A stretch of 64,000 nt of DNA from contig OY755039.1 of NCBI GenBank assembly GCA_963576565.1, positions 74,542,771 through 74,606,770 of the forward strand, written 5' to 3'. This DNA is from Aspidapion aeneum (Eukaryota; Arthropoda; Insecta; Coleoptera; Brentidae). Within the stretch, counting starts at the first letter, position 1. Each line of letters opens with the position of its first letter. This document shows, piece by piece, positions 57,751 through 64,000 of the stretch. The position numbers and the translations under genes are program-made. The notes under the pieces are model-generated. The model was given only the letters and a program-made list of their open reading frames with translations, was not told where the DNA came from and did not search any database.

Positions 57751-58580
57751 GGCCGGACCGTTGGGTTTTCATTTTCATGTTGTATGAATGTGGAAGTTAA
57801 TAAGTTGTGATTGTCCCGAGCACCAAGTAACTATAGCTATATGATTATTGATTATTTTGTTTTGATTATTGACATTAAAGTATATTCTGAAAAAAACTTC
57901 GAGTCACGTTATCTTGGTGTCCACCGAATTAGGCTGCAGATTGTCTGCAATAAGCGAACAGAGCCAATAAGTAAAAGCGAACCAGAATAGGCCGAAATTT
58001 CGCATTGGCCATCCTCCGGCTTGTTATATATAGTGCTCCTTGACAAAAATGACAAAATTGTGTCATGTTTTCGGCCCCTGCGGAGGCGAACATTATTAAT
58101 AATAATAATAATGATAATAATATTTTTAAGAATCCAGTACGATTCTGTACGACATCTTAAATTCTAAGATGGCGTCAAATTTCTACTACATTCTCACCAT
58201 AAGTTTTTTTATTTCACTAAAATCGGTTTAGTAGCGCATTTAGAGCTCCGATTTGGTGCCCCTATGATTGGGCGCCCCTGAGCAGAAGCCCGGTTTGCCC
58301 GTGCCTACTACGGTCCCTACCCATAGACGTACTAAAGGGGTCTAAAGTTACAAAAAATACAAATACCAAATAAATTACTGGATGTTTTATGCGGCTTTTG
58401 GGGTTCTCAAGTACCTACAAATGTTTTTTATTTAGCTCTAGATCAGCGTGTACCTATATTTATTGTACTATATTAGTTCTAGGGTAAAAAAATATTATAA
58501 TAAGACACTTTTAGGAATCCTTTATATAGGCAGTAATTTTAAGGCATTATTTGTAAAATGTTGGCATACTTCCCATAATA

Positions 58581-58582
<2 letters not shown>
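57751..58582. other. no gene recognised; short AAT microsatellite
   Basis: An (AAT)n-like tract is at about 58097-58125. An AAGATGGCGTC motif is at about 58159. Nothing else is recognised. Confidence 0.4.

Positions 58583-58658
<76 letters not shown>
58583..58658. repeat. (TA)n microsatellite
   Basis: 38 uninterrupted TA units. The Tyr/Ile-rich frame that crosses it is an artefact. Confidence 0.98.
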
Positions 58659-58659
<1 letters not shown>

Positions 58660-61240
58660 CATAAGTATTTATGTTCGTGTAAAAATATATCCAGTGAATT
58701 TAAAATTAAGCATCACGGTGGCGTCATGTTTCCTCCCAATTTGTTGGTCACCTGAGTTACTACTGATATACTTATCGACCTTCAGGAAATCCTACTCTAT
58801 GCAAAACCACCTCTAGAGTAATATTTCAAGTATCTCATAGTTATATGGCTCCAAGTAATTAGAAATCTGATGATCTTTTTGGTGCGTTCGTGGAGAAGAA
58901 AATCAGAATCTTATAATAAAATTTCACAACAAAACTTATTTAGGTTTCTTGGTAAGTTGTATTTTTTTATAAAATTACCGGTATTTCAAAAATATCGCTA
59001 GCGGAGTTTATTATTTCATAAATATCTAAGGTAATATGTTTTTTTTTCTATTTCGGAAATCATAAATTTTTCTTTTTTCTTACTAGAGAATGTTAAATTA
59101 CATGTTTTTTCATTATTCATCATTTACAACAAAACTACATAATTATTAGGTTCAGGGCCGGGGCTAGAGTATAGGCCGCCTATTTTGATGCCTCTATTTT
59201 AATCATAACTTTTTATATAGTTTTTATAATAGGGTGAATTGGTGTTATTAATTTTTTAATAAATTTTACGTTTTATTATACCCATTTGGCTGCCCTCTTA
59301 TAACGACACCTTAGGTGACTGCGTCGTTGATGGCCTTACCCCAGCACCGGGTTTAAAAATATATTATTCTTTTTGATCATCACAAAATTTGACATAATAG
59401 TTTTTTGTATTATAATATTTTATCAAAGTTTAACAGGAAGCAAAACAAAAATATATTATTATATGGTAAAAATACACTTTTTTTGGAAATTCGCAAACAA
59501 TCAATAAGCCAACATATGGGATGGATTCCTTGTTGGGTTTTTTAATTCTGCTTGCATTTCTTTGCTTATGAATTCCTGATTAATAAACTGCTTTTAATGA
59601 ATAAAAAAGCATCATCGTTAACATCGATAAGGGGTAAAAATTCCTCGCAACTAAAAATAGCGATCCTTTATAAAAAGACAAATATTATTAAGTCGGCCAT
59701 CTTTGATCTAAAAATTGACGAAAGTTGCTATGGTGATGCTGAAAGAGCAATCGATTCTCACTATGATACTTTTCTTTTAATTGAAATCGGTTTCCAAAAC
59801 TGCTAAACCAATTTTAATGATTTAAGTCTTGTTTTGTGCGGCGGGAAAAGAGATTTTTAACGAATTAAAAAAAACGAATAGTTTCTCGAAACATTAGAAT
59901 AAACAAACCTCTTTGAAAGGTTAAGTTTGATTTTGACCGCCATCTTGGATTTTAAGAAGGTGATAAATTTCGATAGGGACCTTTAAAGAACAATTAATTT
60001 TTGCCTTGATACTGTTTATTTGAGGAAAATGGGTTTAGTAATAATTAATTTATTAGGAAATGAATGGAGACAGAATTACAACAAAGGTTAAAATTAATTT
60101 TTTTGGAACAATACAGCTGATTTTAGTAATTCGTACCTCGTCCGTGCGTGGCAGAAATAGTATTTTTTTATACATTAAAAACAGATCTGGAACAAAAATA
60201 AACAAGCAAATTTAAAGGGTTTAGCATGATTTTGTGCGCCATCTTGTAATTGCGGATAAATTCCTATTTCTTAAAATCCTGATTCATTTCCTGCAAACAT
60301 CAGCTTTTTTCAATAAAATCGGTAGCATAGTTCAAGAGTAATAACGAAAAAAAAATTGTCCGTTTTTTTTCTCCGTTTTTTATTGCTCCACCCGGTAATT
60401 TAATAAACTGGATGATAGTATGTTGTCAGCACGCCCACTAATTAATTAAAAATGAATGCTTTATATAATGGAGGTACAAAAATTTCTATAGTTAAGTTCA
60501 AGTCATAGATATATAGCAAGTTAATAACGGTTATGTCTTGTTTTTATGGGATTTCATAGATTCTCTAAAAATAGCTATTTTTGGGGGCAAATGGCATGAA
60601 AACATCAATATGGTTTTTGGAGATTCATACAAATTTTGAAGGCTTGTTCCTTGGGAAAGTCAATTCTACTGGAGGAACAAAATCACTTGGGGAATATAAA
60701 AATCCCAAGGACATGAATGAAGAGGTGCCAAAATTGACTCAAAATTCAAGGATTTTTAAAGTATCATTTCTTGTGTTTGGATTAAATTCTCAAACTCCCT
60801 GACTATTTTTTTTGAACTACAATACATTTTTAAAAATTTTCTTTAAATTCTAAAACATAATAATTAAAACTTAAGAAAAATATTGTTCAAAATAAAGTGT
60901 AGTAAAAAAATGTTTTTGTTATGTGCTAAATCCATGGATTTTATTGAGTTGAACAAATTCAAAAATATTTTGCATCATTTTGTGCGAGTGAAAAATCTAA
61001 GTTGTAATATATTCTTATAGGCAAACTCAAAAAGAACCTTAGTTTGTAACCAAATCCAAAACCACCCTTAAAACCACTTAACCGCACCAAATAAACCAAA
61101 TTTAAGGAAAAAAACAAAAATGTAAATTTTGGTCAAAACTAAATTTAACAATTTTTATTCAATGGAACTTAATCACGCTTCTAAAGTGTAATACTTTGTT
61201 AGAAAGGCACACTCATTGCCTGCCTAGAAGTGAAATTATA
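58659..61240. other. no gene recognised
   Basis: Frames at 59552-59806 and 60581-60802 are open but show no domain, repeats or splice context. GCCATCTTG-type motifs occur near 59696, 59939 and 60238. No palindrome or array was defined. Confidence 0.4.
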
Positions 61241-61590
61241 ACCCCCCTAGCTAATGTAGTTATTTAGTTACAAACGTGGAATTTTGTACCCGTGAATATA
61301 AAAATCAAACAAGTTTCGTCGCTAATCGGGCAAAAAGGAGTTTTTGTTTCTCTCATATTTTTCCGTGGGTAGCCTGAAAGCTTTACTCGACTGAAACAAC
61401 ATAACACTTATTAGGTGTCCATTAGATCTTGGACCACCGTGAGGTTAAGCTTTCAGGCTACCCACGGAAAAATATGAGAGAAACAAAAACTCCTTTTTGC
61501 CCGATTAGCGACGAAACTTGTTTGATTTTTAAATTCAGGGGTACGAAATTCCACGCTTGTAACTAAATAACTGCATTAGCTAGGAGGGTT
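61241..61590. mobile_element. palindromic MITE of 350 bp
   Basis: The ends ACCCCCCTAGCTAATGTAGT and inverted AACCCTCCTAGCTAATGCAGT begin arms of about 150 bp that share AGCCTGAAAGCTTTA-like and GGAGTTTTTGTTTCTCTCAT stretches. No clear target duplication is visible. Confidence 0.85.
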
Positions 61591-61735
61591 GAAACAACAC
61601 AACACTTATTTGGTGTCCATTAGATCTTGGACCCCCGTAAGGTTAAGCTTTCAGGCTACCCACGGAAAAATATGAGAGAAACAAAAACTCCTTTTTTCCC
61701 GATTAGCCACGAAACTTGTTTGGTTATTTAGTTAT
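61591..61735. repeat. partial tandem duplication of the MITE right half
   Basis: The segment repeats 61393-61531 (GAAACAACACAACACTTATT, GGTTAAGCTTTCAGGCTACC) with few differences. It begins exactly after the MITE end. Confidence 0.9.
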
Positions 61736-62661
61736 TTCAAAAAATCTGGATCAATGTCACGTCACATTTTAAAGCGTCGCGACGCCGCATATATTACGTC
61801 GCAGGAAAAAAAAAAAGATTTTTCTAAATGTCTTCATAAGTTTATTAATCATACCAATTTATATCCAAATCACCACAACTTCGGATATTCTGCCCAACCA
61901 AGCGATACACCAAATAAAAGCTCTTATCCTGTACTTTTGAACGCGCCTACTATATGAACGTTTTTAGACATAATTGATGGTTGGTGACCCCCCTATATGG
62001 TAGATGGTTAAGGTATGTCAAAAAATGCTGAGAAATAATGGATTAAAAAAACCAAAGTAAAACCAGGCCGAGTTTTAATTTGGGGTTGTTCTCGCCATTT
62101 GCCAGAACTCCACCATAAAAATTTGTATTCTAGGATCTATTCTGAAAATTTTGACGTATTACGCAATATTGTATTACAAATAGACAACCGAACTGACTGG
62201 GTAACATTGATCGAAAAGGAAGGGTGAAAGTTATGACATAGGTTTTTTAAGGAAATCTACAATTGCTTATTTCTAGGGCACTTACCGGGTCGATTTTATT
62301 GCTTCTTTTCTGCAGGGCTCTGCTCACAGCATCACCATTACCAAGTTGATTGTATGTAGCACTATATAGTCTAGTCACTTTTGTTGAAGGTAAGGAAGAA
62401 CCGAAAATAATGTCCTATTTAGAAAGGGGACAAGTTGGAAGTTTTCTAAATCCTGCGTGCGCATTGCGTTCAATATGCCCAAATATATTTAGACAGTTGC
62501 GAGTAAGAAGGAAATGCGCGGTAGGGAATTAAAAATAGGAAAAACTTAAAATTAAAGAAAAACGGTTGTGCTTGAACAATAGCCGTTTACACACCAGAAA
62601 ATAAATGCTTGTAGGCATACTTCCCTCCCCTGATGGCTCTTCTCTGCCCATACGCTGATTA
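61736..62661. other. no gene recognised
   Basis: An open stretch at 61754-61957 has no recognisable domain. Downstream text to 62600 looks faintly coding in pieces but could not be assigned. Confidence 0.35.
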
Positions 62662-64000
62662 GTTCAATGAATAGAGGCCAAAATAGGGGGGTTACCCTAC
62701 AAAAGGTCCGGTAGTTCTGAATTTTGGATATGTTATTAAGCTAAGGAGGGTAGTTAAAAATCTGAGGTGTCGTCATCCCCACCACTGTGCTCCCTCCGCC
62801 ATCTTGAAAAAACCATCAAAAATTGGCACTTTTTTTAGTTTTTTGCGTTTAATTTCGTTCCAGTACACTAAATCGCAAAAATTGTTATATGAAATTTTTT
62901 AGAGGATATAATTATCTACAATTGGGTGGTACTGTGGTTGTTCTGCGAGCAGTAGTAACGGAGCTAGGTAATTTCCAAAAATGACTAAAATCACGTGCTT
63001 AGGCAAATTTTCAGATTTTTTCTACTTTAGACGGCATAAGCTCCGAAATACTTTGTTCTAGGGAAAAAGTTCTAAGAACATATCTTGTAGAGAATTTTAT
63101 TAGCTACAAAATCCATTCTTTAAATGTATTTTTAAATATTGTAATAGAGTGGGAGTAACTTTTAACTTAAAGTAAGTAAGTTAGAAAATAATCATTTTTT
63201 TTAATTTAGTGCTGTAAACGGCACGTTTTTTATTTATTTTTATTTTTTTGTGTAAATTTAGTGACATACAAAAAGGTAAGAGAGCTTAGGGGTCAAACAC
63301 CTCCTTAAACTAACCACCTCTTCAAAAACCCCCCCAGACCCCCCCAAAATCTAACATATTTAGGTTTTCTCAAATTTCCTCAAAAAATACGCTTCTAAGA
63401 GAAAAATGTGTAATATACTTTATTATAGACAATGAAATTTCCTTTTGAAAAAGGTACAACCCGATGAGGGTCAACTATTTATAAACTCTTCAGCGGCGTC
63501 CGTTAATTGAAGTAATAAAAAAGTAAAAAAATATCCATGTTTTTTTCCATGATTTATTCGATTTTTTTTTAAACCAAGGTGTATAGAACAAAATGTATTA
63601 TACATTATTGTAGCAAATAAAATTTCCTTTAAAATGCTGTACAAGAAAGTCGGATTGGTTTCATGGTTATAAATTCAGAGGCGCCCGTAAATTTAACCAA
63701 TTTAAAAAAATCACAAATTAAAATATTTTTGTTACAAGTTTTATCTAATTTTTTCAAAAACTAAGCCTAATTTAAAAAAATACTATGATGCACTTTATTG
63801 ACAGTAAAATTCTCTTTTCAAGGTGTATACCTCGATGGGGTTTGACTTACAACGAACCCGCCAGCGACGTCCGTAAATGGGAGCCATTTAATTAATTTTT
63901 TTTAAAATTATGTTTTGCACAGGTTTTATTTGATTTTCTGAAAACCATAACCTTATCAAAAAAATTGTTTTTGACTTCATTGTAGTACTACCGGACCTTT
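62662..64000. mobile_element. family B palindrome, one-armed copy, cut by window end
   Basis: It follows the arm of 23465-26607 closely from GTTCAATGAATAGAGGCC through CTTCCGCCATCTTG-like, GACCCCCCCAAAATCTAACA and GGCGTCCGTTAATTGAAG phrases to the centre. At about 63984 the sequence jumps to TACTACCGGACCTTT, the inverted outer arm. Most of the second arm is therefore missing. Confidence 0.85.

Noticed and set aside
58448..58816. 122-residue plus-strand frame with a long Tyr/Ile run
   Set aside because: It runs through the (TA)n microsatellite and is not a protein.

Overview
This is a repeat-rich, AT-rich window of an animal genome, almost certainly an insect. The intron structure, RTE- and jockey-type LINEs, Ty3/gypsy element and many TA-flanked and 8-bp-flanked miniature elements fit a large insect genome. 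A beetle is my guess, but the sequence alone does not prove it.

One host gene runs across the left two thirds on the + strand. Eight exons between 999 and 43206 join in frame through consensus splice sites and encode a homologue of PHF10 (BAF45a; Drosophila e(y)3/SAYP), the SAY-domain subunit of PBAF-type SWI/SNF remodellers. The 5' end lies before the window. The last visible exon stops after a Ser/Asp-rich tract without PHD fingers, so the model is either a short isoform or an incomplete 3' end. About 41 kb of the locus is intron, and most of that is mobile DNA.

Intron 1 (1260-13560) holds a jockey/CR1-like LINE with a 732-residue open frame (2598-4796) and a second LINE remnant. That remnant is split by a 3.8 kb foldback element (8324-12135) with arms of about 0.85 kb. 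Intron 2 is a TA-flanked element split by an RTE LINE 3' end. Intron 3 has a tRNA-derived SINE, a 19-bp perfect hairpin, a hairpin-ended repeat, an RTE-like LINE with a 12-bp target duplication, and a three-level nest of DNA transposons ending 74 bp before exon 4. Intron 4 has a decayed LTR piece. Intron 5 (15 kb) begins with a 3.1 kb palindrome that starts 8 bp after the splice donor. It also carries a palindromic element disrupted by a small MITE and by a minus-strand RTE LINE, and that LINE in turn holds a young Ty3/gypsy retrotransposon (28908-35462; 416-bp LTRs, 4-bp target duplication). Introns 6 and 7 carry smaller palindromes and tandem repeats.

After 43206 the sequence is mostly repeats: tandem arrays at 45-46.5 kb, a 2.3 kb foldback (47067-49353) with regularly spaced ATGGCGGC motifs, a second inverted copy of the hairpin-ended repeat, a 645-bp mariner-like MITE, nested TIR elements at 55.6-56.9 kb, a second SINE copy, and a one-armed copy of the 3.1 kb palindrome at the window end. 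The only other protein signal is a 35-residue N-terminal THAP-type zinc-finger fragment at 54754-54861.

The most unusual feature is the density of large non-coding palindromic elements. At least four have arms of about 0.6 kb or more, several sit close to exons of a chromatin-remodeller gene, and other elements are nested inside them.
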